From: Prochlorococcus marinus str. MIT 1013
Lineage (GTDB): Bacteria > Cyanobacteriota > Cyanobacteriia > PCC-6307 > Cyanobiaceae
NCBI RefSeq assembly: GCF_027359395.1
Contig: NZ_CP114778.1
Location: 1,860,001-1,924,000, forward strand
Direction of reading: 5' to 3'
Length of the DNA: 64,000 bases
Part shown: piece after piece, positions 14,797-23,810 of the stretch
How the letters are laid out: each line of letters starts with the position of its first letter
How positions within the stretch are numbered: the stretch's first letter is position 1
Program-made: the position numbers and the translations under genes
Notes under the pieces: model-generated
Seen by the model: the letters and a program-made list of their open reading frames with translations, nothing else
What the model was told of the DNA's origin: nothing
Database searches by the model: none

Positions 14797-14922
14797 ATGA
14801 AGCAAGTAAAAGTAAATCCTGTGAGATATCAAATGCTTACTGAACTAGCAAAGGGAAGCAGAATGAATATTGAGAATTATCTGGGCGAACTTATTGATTC
14901 GATCTATGCAAAGAAAAAGTGA
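14797..14922 (+). CDS. Small ribbon-helix-helix-like protein (41 aa)
   Basis: MKQVKVNPVRYQMLTELAKG followed by SRMNIENYLGELIDSIYAKK. A strand (KQVKV) and two helices are expected for a ParD/CopG-type fold. Directly behind the other RHH-like gene, so the two may form a heterodimer or a regulatory pair for the element's right end. Confidence 0.5.
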   Translation: MKQVKVNPVRYQMLTELAKGSRMNIENYLGELIDSIYAKKK

Positions 14923-14961
14923 ACTGATAATTGCCTTTGGTTTTGTCTTTTGATCTTCTAA

Positions 14962-15297
14962 TTAGTTGCTTCGGCAGAACCCATTCCCTTTGTACTGAGC
15001 ACCAGAAGGGCAAGATGTTCCGCTAGATCCACCACCACGTAAAAATTGTTTGTAATCGTTTGATTTGCAGAATCCATTCCCTTTGTACTGACTTCCGGAG
15101 GGACAAGCAGTTCCACTGTTCCCACCACCACGGAAGAACTGTTTCCCGTCAGATGAACTGCAAAATCCATTTCCTTTGTATTGACTTCCAGATGGACAGG
15201 CAGTGCCACTAGAACCTCCTCCTCTGAAAACTTGAGCAGAAGCAGAAGTTCCCAGAAAACTTGCGATAAGGATTAAGGGAAGAAAATATTTTTTCAT
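14962..15297 (-). CDS. Secreted protein with three CPSG/GNGFC repeats
   Basis: A 111-residue protein with a signal peptide (MKKYFLPLILIASFLGTSAS, cut before AQVFRGG). Three tandem repeats of about 30 residues follow, each FRGGGxSGTaCPSGsQYKGN then GFCxS. Two cysteines per repeat could form disulphides in the periplasm or outside the cell. The repeat is very similar in DNA sequence from unit to unit, which suggests recent expansion. It lies just inside attR. A decayed single-repeat copy lies just outside attL (635-771), so the gene marks the element's tRNA-proximal end. Function unknown. Confidence 0.65.
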   Translation of the reverse strand: MKKYFLPLILIASFLGTSASAQVFRGGGSSGTACPSGSQYKGNGFCSSSDGKQFFRGGGNSGTACPSGSQYKGNGFCKSNDYKQFLRGGGSSGTSCPSGAQYKGNGFCRSN

Positions 15298-15352
15298 TGG
15301 TTAATTCTTCAGACTTTCACCCAATCTAATCCTGAGTTTGCTTATAAATTCT

Positions 15353-15428
15353 TGGGGAACTTTTGGAGATTTTGGGGAACTTTTTTGGGGAACTTTTGGA
15401 TATTTCTGAGGAACTTTTAGGGAACTTT
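15353..15428. repeat. Right GGGGAACTTTT repeats (putative integrase arm sites)
   Basis: Five copies of (G)GGGAACTTT in the same orientation, at about 15354, 15373, 15385, 15409 and 15419, spaced 10-24 bp. The last two have single changes (GAGGAAC, AGGGAAC). They lie about 145-220 bp inside attR and mirror the two copies inside attL. Confidence 0.5.
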
Positions 15429-15510
15429 GATTTTGAATTTTTGGTGTATCCTGATATTCCCTGATGGTCTCCTTTCGGAACTTCCCTCTGATTGCAACGA
15501 CTTGGCATTA

Positions 15511-15535
15511 AAAAAGAGACCTCAAGAGGTCTCTT
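15511..15535 (-). terminator. Terminator of the tRNA-Tyr/tRNA-Thr transcript
   Basis: Stem AAGAGACCTC / GAGGTCTCTT with an AA loop. On the minus strand it is followed by a T-run and then AATGCC. It lies within the element, so the element brings its own terminator for the tRNA it repairs. Confidence 0.75.
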
Positions 15536-15571
15536 GATTGCGATTAAATCTCTTTGATGTCCCTCCGACGA

Positions 15572-15643
<72 letters not shown>

Positions 15644-15654
15644 TTGTGGAAAGA

Positions 15655-15736
15655 TGGGCCGGGTTGGATTTGAACCAACGTAGGCGTAGCCAGCGGATTT
15701 ACAGTCCGCCCCCATTAACCACTCGGGCACCGACCC
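15655..15736 (-). tRNA. trnY-GUA: tRNA-Tyr (GTA)
   Basis: An 82-nt class II tRNA with a long variable arm. Acceptor GGGTCGG / CCGGCCC, anticodon stem GCGGA / TCCGC with anticodon GTA at 15702-15700, T arm TTGGTTCAAATCCAA. It lies 11 nt upstream of tRNA-Thr, so the two are co-transcribed. Confidence 0.95.
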
Positions 15737-15844
15737 GATCCACTTGATGAGATTAACAGTAAACGGTGCCACTTTTTTCGAATTTGTTGGTCCTTTGAGG
15801 TTGGAATCGATACGATCATGAAAGATATTTAATTTGTAAGGAAT

Positions 15845-16282
15845 ATGGATCTTTTACTTATCAATGGTCCGAATTTAAATCTTGTTGGAAGAAGGGAACC
15901 ATCTATATACGGATCGCAAACTTTAGAAGATATTCAAGAAGAGTTATTGACTTTAGCTAATAAACTTGATGCAAGGCTGAAATTTTTTCAGAGTAATTCA
16001 GAGGGGGAGATGATTGATTGCATTCAAAAAAGTGTTGGTTCAATTGACGGAATTTTAATTAACGCAGGTGCTTATACACATACCTCTATTGCTCTAAGAG
16101 ATGCTTTATTAGGAGTTGCCATTCCTTATGTAGAAGTACATTTAAGTAACATTTATTCTAGGGAAGAATTTCGACATAAATCATTCCTTTCAGATAAAGC
16201 ATTGGGTTTGGTTTGCGGCTTTGGATCAAATAGTTATCAACTTGCTTTAAAGGGGATGGTTTCTTATTTAAAGAGTGCCTGA
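15845..16282 (+). CDS. aroQ: 3-dehydroquinate dehydratase, type II
   Basis: A 145-residue enzyme of the shikimate pathway, converting 3-dehydroquinate to 3-dehydroshikimate. It has the family start [20 protein letters not shown] with the active-site Tyr, the [12 protein letters not shown] motif, [17 protein letters not shown], and the [18 protein letters not shown] block with the catalytic His and Arg. Full length. GTAAGGA lies before the ATG. First gene right of the tRNA pair and followed closely by the miaE-like gene. Confidence 0.93.
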   Translation: MDLLLINGPNLNLVGRREPSIYGSQTLEDIQEELLTLANKLDARLKFFQSNSEGEMIDCIQKSVGSIDGILINAGAYTHTSIALRDALLGVAIPYVEVHLSNIYSREEFRHKSFLSDKALGLVCGFGSNSYQLALKGMVSYLKSA

Positions 16283-16289
16283 GGAGCTT

Positions 16290-16904
16290 ATGGATAATTC
16301 AAAATCTCAAGTTTTTGGTCAATCAAAGATTCGTTGGTTAATAAATAAAACTAGTGAAGATTGGATAGATCTTGCAATTTCTAATCCAATGGAAATACTT
16401 TTGGACCATGCACATTGTGAGAGAAAGGCTGCTGGTGTAGCGCTGCAACTTATGTTTCGTTATGTAAGTGAACCTGGACTTTCAGAGGTCTTAAGCCCTT
16501 TAGCAAGAGAGGAGCTTGAACATTTTGAGAGGGTTGTGTCTATTTTAAATGCGCGTGGAAAAAAACTTCAAAAATTAGCCTCACCTCCCTATGGAGCAAT
16601 TATGGCAAAAAATATTTGTAAAGATGAACCATTTCGAATGTTGGATAGCTTTCTAGTAGCGGGACTTATTGAGGCAAGGAGTCATGAAAGAATGAAATTA
16701 TTGTCTATACATTCTCCTGATATTGAACTTCGGAATTTATACGCTGACTTACTAATAAGTGAGGCTAGGCATTTTGGAATTTATTGGAAGTTGGCAGATG
16801 AACGTTTTGATCGAAATATTCTGACTTCTAGGTTAGAAGAATTAGCTAAGGTTGAATCTGATGCTTTATTGGAAATGCATCATGCGCCAAGAATGCACAG
16901 TTAA
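16290..16904 (+). CDS. miaE: MiaE-like tRNA hydroxylase (di-iron)
   Basis: A 204-residue protein of the tRNA-(ms2io6A37) hydroxylase family. The di-iron ligands are visible: LLDHAHCERKAAG, EELEHFERV, EARSHERMK and SEARHFGIYWKLA. It acts on a modified adenosine next to the anticodon. ATG 16290 is preferred because GAGGAG lies 3-8 nt upstream. The region 16276-16286 (TGCCTGAGGAG) is complementary over 11 nt to the loop of structured element copy i in the island. Confidence 0.82.
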   Translation: MDNSKSQVFGQSKIRWLINKTSEDWIDLAISNPMEILLDHAHCERKAAGVALQLMFRYVSEPGLSEVLSPLAREELEHFERVVSILNARGKKLQKLASPPYGAIMAKNICKDEPFRMLDSFLVAGLIEARSHERMKLLSIHSPDIELRNLYADLLISEARHFGIYWKLADERFDRNILTSRLEELAKVESDALLEMHHAPRMHS

Positions 16905-16940
16905 TTATCTCTTTTAAGTAGACAGATGTTACCCAATTAA

Positions 16941-17669
16941 ATGAAAATTTTGACTATTACTGGCTTAGGCCCAGGTGATCCCTCTTTATTAACTTTGGCA
17001 GCAGTTGATGCAATTCAAGAATCAACAGTTGTTTCTTATCCTGTCTCGACTAGGGGCGGAGATAGTCTTGCTGAAAAAATTGCTTCAAAATGGATAACCA
17101 AAGATAAAAAAAAATTGCCTTTGCATTTTCCCATGGTTAAAGATCAGAGCACTTTAAAAAGTGCATGGCGAGTTGCTGGGAATGAATTAATGAAGATGGT
17201 TGAGAAAGGTGAAAGAGTCGTTTTCCTTGCTCAAGGAGATATATCGCTTTTTTCGACAGGCTCTTATCTTTCAAAAGAGTTAGAAAAACATCATCCAGAG
17301 TGCCTTGTTAAATTAATTCCAGGTGTTACATCTTTTTCTGCAGCTGCCGCGAAAAGTAAATTACCACTGGCTTTTCAAGAGGAACAATTACTTGTATTGC
17401 CTGTGCCCTCCTCATCTGAGGAGCTAAAGGTTATGTTGTCTGATGCAGCGTTAAAGAAAAGGGTAGTTGTTTTGCTCAAACTTGGTAAAAATTGGGAATG
17501 GGTCAAACCTTTGCTTGAAGAACTTGATTTAATTAAACAGTCAGTATTCGCAGAAAGAATAGGATTTTCAGATCAAAAAATCCTTAGGGCATCTGAGCTC
17601 TCCTCGGGCACTAGGCCATATTTTTCTTTACTATTGATACGACAAAGTTGGCCTTTCATAATGCCTTAA
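16941..17669 (+). CDS. cobI: Precorrin-2 C20-methyltransferase
   Basis: A 242-residue SAM-dependent methylase of the cobalamin (B12) pathway. The family start is ITGLGPGDPSLLTLAAVDAI, with AQGDISLFSTGSYL and LIPGVTSFSAAAA motifs. Prochlorococcus makes pseudocobalamin, so a cob gene is expected. It stands 36 nt after miaE. Confidence 0.87.
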   Translation: MKILTITGLGPGDPSLLTLAAVDAIQESTVVSYPVSTRGGDSLAEKIASKWITKDKKKLPLHFPMVKDQSTLKSAWRVAGNELMKMVEKGERVVFLAQGDISLFSTGSYLSKELEKHHPECLVKLIPGVTSFSAAAAKSKLPLAFQEEQLLVLPVPSSSEELKVMLSDAALKKRVVVLLKLGKNWEWVKPLLEELDLIKQSVFAERIGFSDQKILRASELSSGTRPYFSLLLIRQSWPFIMP

Positions 17670-17674
17670 AATTT

Positions 17675-18667
17675 TTAGTTCAATTTAATAAGTTCATCTT
17701 CGAGTAGTTTTATTGCCTCTGTTGGAGTGCTTGCCCTAACTAGTTTATGGCGAAGAGTAGAGGCTCCTTGAAATCCCCTACAAGTCCAATTCATATGTTT
17801 CCTAGCAATCAAAAGCCCATGATCACCTCTCTTTGAAACTAATAATTTTAAGTGTTCTAAAGATAAACTGACTTTCATCTTTGCATCAGGTGGTTTAAAA
17901 GTTTTTTGATTTTTAATTTCTTCATCAATTTGCCCAACCAGCCATGGTGAGCCCATACTTGCTCTTCCTATCATCACTCCATCGGCATTAGTAATCTTTA
18001 GGCATTCAATAGCATCTTGTGAGTTTTTAATATCACCATTAGCAATGACAGGTATATCTAATGACTTTTTGATTTTTGAAATAGCTTCCCAGTTTGCGTA
18101 CCCAGAAAATCCTTGCCTTCTCGTTCGTCCATGAACAGTTATGAGTTGTGCGCCAGCCTCCTGTAGTCCTAAAGCAAAAGATACTGGATTACTTGTGGTT
18201 TCACACCAGCCCAACCTTATTTTTACTGTTACTGGAATTGATATGGCTTTTGAAACCTTTTTGACGATTAATTGAGCAAGTTCTGGTTCTTTTAATAGAG
18301 CACTTCCGCCTCCTTTCCTGGCAATTTTTTTTACTGGGCAGCCCATATTGATATCTATAAGAAATGCACCAGATGACTCGGCTTTTATGGCAGCATCTAT
18401 CATTGAATCTGGCCTATGGTCAAAAAGTTGAACACCAATTGGTCCACTCTCTTCTGAAAGCTCAATTACCTTCTCTTCACCATGACCTAATTCAAGACTT
18501 TTAGCATTTACCATTTCGGTAAAAAGTAAAGCTTTTGGAGACCATCTTCGAACAAACTTCCTGAAAATTTGATCGCTTACACCTGCAAGTGGGGACTGAA
18601 TAACCGGACACTCTAAAGATCTAGAAGTCCCATTACCTGATAAAAAAATGGGAGATAACTCTTTCAT
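17675..18667 (-). CDS. dus: tRNA-dihydrouridine synthase
   Basis: A 330-residue FMN enzyme that reduces uridines in tRNA D-loops. Motifs: QSPLAGVSDQIFRKFVRRW, FTEMVNAKSL, the active-site block DINMGCPVKKIARKGGGSAL, VKIRLGW, VHGRTRRQGFSG and VIANGDIKN. Convergent with cobI, the stops nearly touching. Confidence 0.92.
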   Translation of the reverse strand: MKELSPIFLSGNGTSRSLECPVIQSPLAGVSDQIFRKFVRRWSPKALLFTEMVNAKSLELGHGEEKVIELSEESGPIGVQLFDHRPDSMIDAAIKAESSGAFLIDINMGCPVKKIARKGGGSALLKEPELAQLIVKKVSKAISIPVTVKIRLGWCETTSNPVSFALGLQEAGAQLITVHGRTRRQGFSGYANWEAISKIKKSLDIPVIANGDIKNSQDAIECLKITNADGVMIGRASMGSPWLVGQIDEEIKNQKTFKPPDAKMKVSLSLEHLKLLVSKRGDHGLLIARKHMNWTCRGFQGASTLRHKLVRASTPTEAIKLLEDELIKLN

Positions 18668-18993
18668 CTATAAAAAAGATTGGATTTATTTAACTCATTA
18701 CAAAAAAACAAAGTTTTATTTGTTTCGCTGGTTTCTGAAAATAAGCAAAAAATACTTATTGATGCTTTTAAGGAAATTGGTATTTGAAGAAAAGCTATCA
18801 AAAGAAGAAGTATTGCTATTAAAGATGGTTTGTTAGTTAATGAATCCCTTTGCCTTTGGGTGAATCTTTTTAGGGAAGTTTGATTTCTAAATTTCATTTT
18901 GGAATCGAACTCTTTGCTCTTACTTGTAGTATGAAGAATTAATCTTGATTCTGACCTATAAAGGGTAAATAATCTTATGAAAGGTAGAGAAAT
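18668..18993. other. Intergenic region with a possible decayed small gene
   Basis: In one plus-strand frame about 18704-18883 reads VLFVSLVSENKQKILIDAF..EIGI, a TGA stop, then KAIKRRSIAIKDGLLVNESL..WVNLFREV. The protein-like composition on both sides of a single stop suggests a broken gene, but I cannot name it. The rest is the upstream region of der. ORFs called on the other strand look like shadows. Confidence 0.25.
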
Positions 18994-20364
18994 TTGGCGC
19001 TACCAATAGTCGCAATAATTGGACGCCCAAATGTTGGGAAATCTACATTGGTCAATCGCTTATGTCAGAGCAGAGAGGCCATTGTTCATGATGAGCCAGG
19101 GGTAACTCGAGATCGAACTTATCAAGATGGATTTTGGAGGGATAGAGATTTTAAAGTTGTAGATACTGGAGGTCTGGTTTTTGATGATGATAGTGAGTTC
19201 CTTCCTGAAATTAGAGAGCAAGCTAATCTTGCGCTTGAAGAAGCCGTAGTTGCATTAGTAATTGTTGATGGCCAGGAGGGCGTTACTACTGCTGATGAAT
19301 CGATTGCGGAATTTTTAAGGTCTCATTCCTGTCAAACACTTGTGGTGGTTAATAAATGTGAATCTCCCGAACAAGGCTTGGCAATGGCAGCTGAATTTTG
19401 GAAGCTTGGTCTTGGTGAGCCCTATCCAATTTCTGCCATACATGGTGTAGGAACAGGTGATCTGCTTGATCATGTAATCACTTTGTTTCCCTCTAAAGAT
19501 TTAGATGAAGTCAATGATTCTCCTATTCAATTAGCTATTATTGGGAGACCTAATGTAGGGAAGTCAAGTCTTCTTAATTCTATTTGTGGAGAGACAAGAG
19601 CAATTGTTAGTTCGATTAGGGGTACGACTCGAGATACTATTGATACTCGAATTACTCATCAGGATAAGCAATGGAAATTAGTTGATACAGCGGGAATACG
19701 TAGACGTAGAAGTGTTAATTATGGCCCAGAATTTTTTGGTATTAATCGCAGTTTTAAGGCAATAGAAAGGAGTGATGTTTGTGTTTTGGTTATAGATGCT
19801 TTGGATGGCGTCACAGAACAAGATCAGAGGCTTGCAGGTAGAATTGAGCAGGAAGGAAGAGCTTGTTTGATCGTCATTAATAAATGGGATGCTGTCGAGA
19901 AAGATAGTCATACAATGTCTGCAATGGAAAAAGACATTCGTGCAAAACTATATTTTCTCGACTGGGCCGAGATGATTTTTACGTCTGCACTTACGGGACA
20001 AAGAGTAGAAGGCATTTTTGCATTAGCAACTTTGGCTGTTGATCAGAATAGAAGGAGGATCAGTACGTCAGTTGTTAATGAGGTGCTGACAGAGGCATTA
20101 AAATGGAGAAGTCCTCCTACTACGAGAGGTGGAAAACAAGGACGTCTTTATTACGGTACTCAAGTGGCTATTAATCCTCCAAGTTTTACTCTGTTTGTGA
20201 ATGATCCTAAATTGTTTGGCGAAACTTATCGAAGATATATTGAGAGACAAATTAGAGAGGGACTAGGCTTTGAAGGAACTCCCATAAAATTGTTTTGGAG
20301 AGGGAAGCAGCAGCGCGATGTTGAAAAAGATTTGGCTCGCCAACAGCAAGGATCCAGAAAATAG
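18994..20364 (+). CDS. der: Ribosome-assembly GTPase Der (EngA)
   Basis: A 456-residue double GTPase needed for 50S subunit assembly. Two G domains: [19 protein letters not shown] in the first, and [19 protein letters not shown] in the second. A KH-like C-terminal domain follows. The start is a TTG at 18994 with AAGGTAGAG upstream; the ATG at 18977 is in another frame. Confidence 0.95.
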   Translation: MALPIVAIIGRPNVGKSTLVNRLCQSREAIVHDEPGVTRDRTYQDGFWRDRDFKVVDTGGLVFDDDSEFLPEIREQANLALEEAVVALVIVDGQEGVTTADESIAEFLRSHSCQTLVVVNKCESPEQGLAMAAEFWKLGLGEPYPISAIHGVGTGDLLDHVITLFPSKDLDEVNDSPIQLAIIGRPNVGKSSLLNSICGETRAIVSSIRGTTRDTIDTRITHQDKQWKLVDTAGIRRRRSVNYGPEFFGINRSFKAIERSDVCVLVIDALDGVTEQDQRLAGRIEQEGRACLIVINKWDAVEKDSHTMSAMEKDIRAKLYFLDWAEMIFTSALTGQRVEGIFALATLAVDQNRRRISTSVVNEVLTEALKWRSPPTTRGGKQGRLYYGTQVAINPPSFTLFVNDPKLFGETYRRYIERQIREGLGFEGTPIKLFWRGKQQRDVEKDLARQQQGSRK

Positions 20365-20373
20365 TAGTTTTTT

Positions 20374-21288
20374 ATGGACTGGCTAAAAAAGATTCCGATA
20401 GGTCAATATGTCTCTGGCAAATCAAGCTGGCTTCGCCGAATTGATCCTCGGATCAAACTCTCCTGGATCCTTTTGTTTTTAATAACCCCAATTTTAGCAA
20501 ACTCCATCTGGAGGATTTCAACAGCTTGTGTTCTTTTATTAATTACATTTCTTAGTTTGTTGCCACCACGTATTTGGTGGCGATCTTTGGTGTTTTTATT
20601 AGCTTTTTCCTTGATTATTGGATTCTTGTCGATTGTTTTACCTGCGAGTGAAATATCAAGTGAATTGTCTATAAGGGCACCCGATGAAATACCAGGAACA
20701 ACTGTTTTAGCACAATCATGGGAGATTTTCAGGTTTGGACCATTTAACATCGGAGGTATTTCATTAGGACCATTAATCGTTGATCGTCGCTCCGCAGAAT
20801 TAGGTATTAAAACTTCGACCCTTATTTTTACTGTTATTCATAGTGTGAATTTGATGTTAATTACAACCCCTCCAGAAGATCTTGTTTGGGCACTAAGGTG
20901 GTTTTTTGCGCCTCTAACTGTGTTGGGATTTCCTTTGGAAAAATTCTCATTTCAACTTCTTTTGGCTTTACGGTTTTTACCTTTAGTTCAAGAGGAACTT
21001 CAAAACCTCTTTCGTTCAATTGGTGTGAGGGCAATTGATTTTAGTAAATTAGGATTTAAAAGTACATTAGGGTTGTTTATTTCCTTAGGAGAAAGACTTT
21101 TGTCAAATATTTTGCTGAGGGCAGAGCAGGGGGCTGATTCTTTAATGACAAGAGAGGGGCTTTGGCTATCATCTCAACAATTGCGGCCTTGCATTGTTAT
21201 TAATTCTAGATATTTGTTGATTAACTTGACTTCAATTTTTTTGCTTTTGATAGCTATTGTCTTACGTTGTCTGTATGGTACGTCTTAA
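20374..21288 (+). CDS. Energy-coupling-factor transporter T component (CbiQ/EcfT-like)
   Basis: A 304-residue protein with about six membrane helices and the motif SWLRRIDPRIKLSW at residues 17-30, typical of the T subunit of ECF importers for vitamins or metals. Coupling region: RSIGVRAIDF and LLRAEQGADSLMTREG with Arg-rich coupling helices. Starts 9 nt after der; pipX follows. The A and S subunits are not in this window, so the substrate is unknown. Confidence 0.75.
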   Translation: MDWLKKIPIGQYVSGKSSWLRRIDPRIKLSWILLFLITPILANSIWRISTACVLLLITFLSLLPPRIWWRSLVFLLAFSLIIGFLSIVLPASEISSELSIRAPDEIPGTTVLAQSWEIFRFGPFNIGGISLGPLIVDRRSAELGIKTSTLIFTVIHSVNLMLITTPPEDLVWALRWFFAPLTVLGFPLEKFSFQLLLALRFLPLVQEELQNLFRSIGVRAIDFSKLGFKSTLGLFISLGERLLSNILLRAEQGADSLMTREGLWLSSQQLRPCIVINSRYLLINLTSIFLLLIAIVLRCLYGTS

Positions 21289-21304
21289 CTAAAAAAATCA
21301 AGGT

Positions 21305-21571
21305 TTGAACGCTGAACGCTATCTAAATCATCCAACTTTTGGAATGCTATATCTAGTGTCACCAGCGAGTAATGGAAGGGATGTGTATGCAACTTTATAT
21401 GCACAAAAAATATTTTTCTTAGTTACTTTGCAACCTCGTGGAGCAGCCTTTGAAGTTATTCCATATATGGATGCTAGGCATTATTCCGAAATGCATTTGG
21501 CTAAATGCAAGAGAGATAAATCGTCTGATATTGCCGTTTGGCAGGAATTATTTAATCAAACTTTTATGTGA
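21305..21571 (+). CDS. pipX: PII-interaction protein PipX
   Basis: An 88-residue protein with ERYLNHPTFGMLYLVSPAS, TLYAQKIFFLVT and ARHYSE...LFNQTF, the tudor-like domain and C-terminal helices of PipX. PipX coactivates NtcA and is sequestered by PII, linking 2-oxoglutarate to nitrogen genes. Start is TTG 21305. pipY follows after a gap of 6 nt, the usual cyanobacterial order. Confidence 0.85.
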   Translation: MNAERYLNHPTFGMLYLVSPASNGRDVYATLYAQKIFFLVTLQPRGAAFEVIPYMDARHYSEMHLAKCKRDKSSDIAVWQELFNQTFM

Positions 21572-21577
21572 CTTTAT

Positions 21578-22225
21578 TTGATTTTGACCTCCTCTAATGA
21601 ATTTAAGTTTATAAAAGATTCTTTACCCAAGGGGGTTAATTTACTTGCAGTAAGCAAGGGACATAATCAAGAATCTATACGTCAAATATATAGTTATGGT
21701 CAGTTGGATTTTGGAGAAAGTCGTTTACAAGAGGCTCTTCCAAAAAAAAACGATCTGAATGATCTAAATCAACTCCGATGGCATTTCGTGGGTACATTGC
21801 AGAAAAATAAAGTTAGAGGAGTTATTAAAGAATTTGACTTTATTCATTCGGTTGATTCTTTGCCTTTGCTTGAACGAATCTCTAGGATTTCACAAGAAGA
21901 AAATAAAATTCCGAATATATTTTTACAAGTAAAATTTAGGGATGATCCAAAAAAGGGTGGATTTTTAAAACAAGATCTTTTGCAAAGTTGGCCCAAAATT
22001 ATGACTTTGGAAAATATTCATTTAATTGGCGTAATGACAATCCCACCCATAGCTCTTACTTCGTTTCAGAGAAAAGATTTATTTTGTGAATGTAGAAATT
22101 TTGCAAATCATCTGGGATTAAAGGATTGTTCGATGGGAATGAGCAACGATTGGCAAGAGGCTATTCAAGGTGGTGCTACTTGGATTCGTTTAGGATCGGT
22201 TCTGTTTGGCAAACGTCCAATTTAA
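21578..22225 (+). CDS. pipY: PLP-homeostasis protein PipY (YggS family)
   Basis: A 215-residue PLP-binding protein. LLAVSKGHNQESIRQIY carries the PLP lysine, DFGESRLQEA, WHFVGTLQKNKV, and the C-terminal phosphate-binding SMGMSNDWQEAI..GATWIRLGS are all visible. It controls vitamin B6 and amino-acid balance. TTG start. Co-transcribed with pipX. The SMGMSxD...G...RxGxxLFG end is intact. Confidence 0.88.
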   Translation: MILTSSNEFKFIKDSLPKGVNLLAVSKGHNQESIRQIYSYGQLDFGESRLQEALPKKNDLNDLNQLRWHFVGTLQKNKVRGVIKEFDFIHSVDSLPLLERISRISQEENKIPNIFLQVKFRDDPKKGGFLKQDLLQSWPKIMTLENIHLIGVMTIPPIALTSFQRKDLFCECRNFANHLGLKDCSMGMSNDWQEAIQGGATWIRLGSVLFGKRPI

Positions 22226-22381
22226 TTAAATTGTCGAAGATATGAAAAAACTAATAAAAAAGCTTGCCCCTTAAGATAAGGAACGTTATTTAAGTATATG
22301 GTTCATCCTTCAATGTTGTTGTAGATGCATCATTGTTGGCTTATCCAACTTTTAAACAAATCATCCCGAGAGGATTAACAG

Positions 22382-22954
22382 GTGTCGCTTATTTCCCGTC
22401 TTCGTGCTGTCGTCGCTGGTGATGACTTTTTAGATAGTGATTTTGATGAGCTCGATTACGAAACAAGTGATGACTTTGAAAATTTTAAAAGAGACAAAAA
22501 AGGAAGTGGAGAAATGGCTACCATTTCTTCACATAATCCTTTTGACGGAAGGAGTGGAGTTGCTTCTTCTAATGTGATTGGGATGCCTGGCATCTCAACA
22601 AATGATTCTGAAGTTAGTTTGATGGAACCGCGTAGTTTTGATGAAATGCCCAGAGTTATCCAGGCTTTGCGTGAACGTAAAACAGTTATTTTGAATCTCA
22701 CAATGATGGAGCCTGATCAGGCTCAAAGAGCTGTTGATTTCGTCGCAGGTGGAACGTTTGCTATTGATGGACATCAAGAAAGAGTTGGAGAAAGTATTTT
22801 CCTTTTTGCGCCTTCTTGTGTAACTGTAACTAATTCATTTCAAGAGGAAGCTTCTCCTTCAAATATGACTAATAAAGGGACTGATTTGATTTCTAAGGAG
22901 TCCTCTCCTGCACCAGAGCCTGCTTGGGGGGAGACAGTAGCTACAGCTCTTTGA
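22382..22954 (+). CDS. sepF: Cell division protein SepF
   Basis: A 190-residue protein. The N-terminal amphipathic segment [17 protein letters not shown] is the membrane tether, an acidic linker follows, and the C-terminal DUF552 domain spans about residues 85-155 ([40 protein letters not shown]). SepF links FtsZ to the membrane. GTG start with AGAGGATT upstream. sepF then proC is a conserved cyanobacterial order. Confidence 0.93.
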   Translation: MSLISRLRAVVAGDDFLDSDFDELDYETSDDFENFKRDKKGSGEMATISSHNPFDGRSGVASSNVIGMPGISTNDSEVSLMEPRSFDEMPRVIQALRERKTVILNLTMMEPDQAQRAVDFVAGGTFAIDGHQERVGESIFLFAPSCVTVTNSFQEEASPSNMTNKGTDLISKESSPAPEPAWGETVATAL

Positions 22955-22967
22955 TCTATTAAATAGA

Positions 22968-23810
22968 TTGGAAATTTCCATAGGTATAATTGGTCTTGGT
23001 AGTATGGCTAAAGCCATTATTTCACCTCTTCTTGAAAGAGGTGAATACCAGTCCGAACATGTTTTAGGGATTGTTGGTAGTAGCTCAAGTATTGCATCTA
23101 CATTAAATGATCTTCCAAAGGGAGTAAGAGTAGTATCCAGTGAAGATTCTTTGTCTAGGGATCTATGGAATGCTCCTCTGAAATTATTAGCTGTAAAACC
23201 TCAACAATTTGGCAAAATCAAAGAATATGACTCATCATTTCAATCGAATGATCAGTTTCCCAAACCATTGTTGATCTCAGTTTTAGCTGGCATAACATTG
23301 AAAAGTCTTAAGAAAGCTTTTCCTGGTCACACATGTGTAAGAGCGGTTCCAAATACCCCTTCACTTGTTGGGAAGGGGCTTACTGGCTTGTCTTGGGAGG
23401 ATGATATTACTTTGGATCAAAAAATATTAGTTAGAAAGATTTTTGAACCCATTAGTGAAATTTTTGAATTACAGGAGAGTATGCTTGATTCCTTTTTGGC
23501 TTTAACTTCTTCTGGGCCTGCATATATAGCTTTAGTGGTTGAAGCAATGGCTGATGGTGCTGTTGCAGCAGGATTGCCTAGAAAATTATCCAATCAATTA
23601 GCTCATAAAACCCTTTCAGGGACAGCATATTTACTAAGAGAAAAAAGTTTGCATCCTGCTGAACTTAAAGATATGGTTGCCTCTCCTGCAGGTACCACAA
23701 TTAGTGCTCTTCGACACCTTGAACTTGCGGGCTTGAGATCTGCCTTAATTGAAGCAGTTGTTTTGGCAGCTCAGAAGAGTCGTCAATTGGCTGAAGAGGT
23801 TTCGAGTTAG
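22968..23810 (+). CDS. proC: Pyrroline-5-carboxylate reductase
   Basis: A 280-residue NAD(P)H enzyme making proline. N-terminal Rossmann start IGIIGLGSMAKAIISPLL, AVKPQQF, VRAVPNTPSLVGKG, and the dimer domain TSSGPAYIALVVEAMADGAV with HPAELKDMVASPAGTT. TTG start 13 nt after sepF. Its 3' end overlaps the convergent glycosyltransferase gene by about 110 bp. Confidence 0.93.
   Translation: MEISIGIIGLGSMAKAIISPLLERGEYQSEHVLGIVGSSSSIASTLNDLPKGVRVVSSEDSLSRDLWNAPLKLLAVKPQQFGKIKEYDSSFQSNDQFPKPLLISVLAGITLKSLKKAFPGHTCVRAVPNTPSLVGKGLTGLSWEDDITLDQKILVRKIFEPISEIFELQESMLDSFLALTSSGPAYIALVVEAMADGAVAAGLPRKLSNQLAHKTLSGTAYLLREKSLHPAELKDMVASPAGTTISALRHLELAGLRSALIEAVVLAAQKSRQLAEEVSS

Noticed and set aside
14958-15209. 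83-codon minus-strand ORF in a second frame of the CPSG-repeat gene
   Set aside because: It is an out-of-frame shadow of the repetitive gene 14962-15297, lacking a signal peptide and an RBS.
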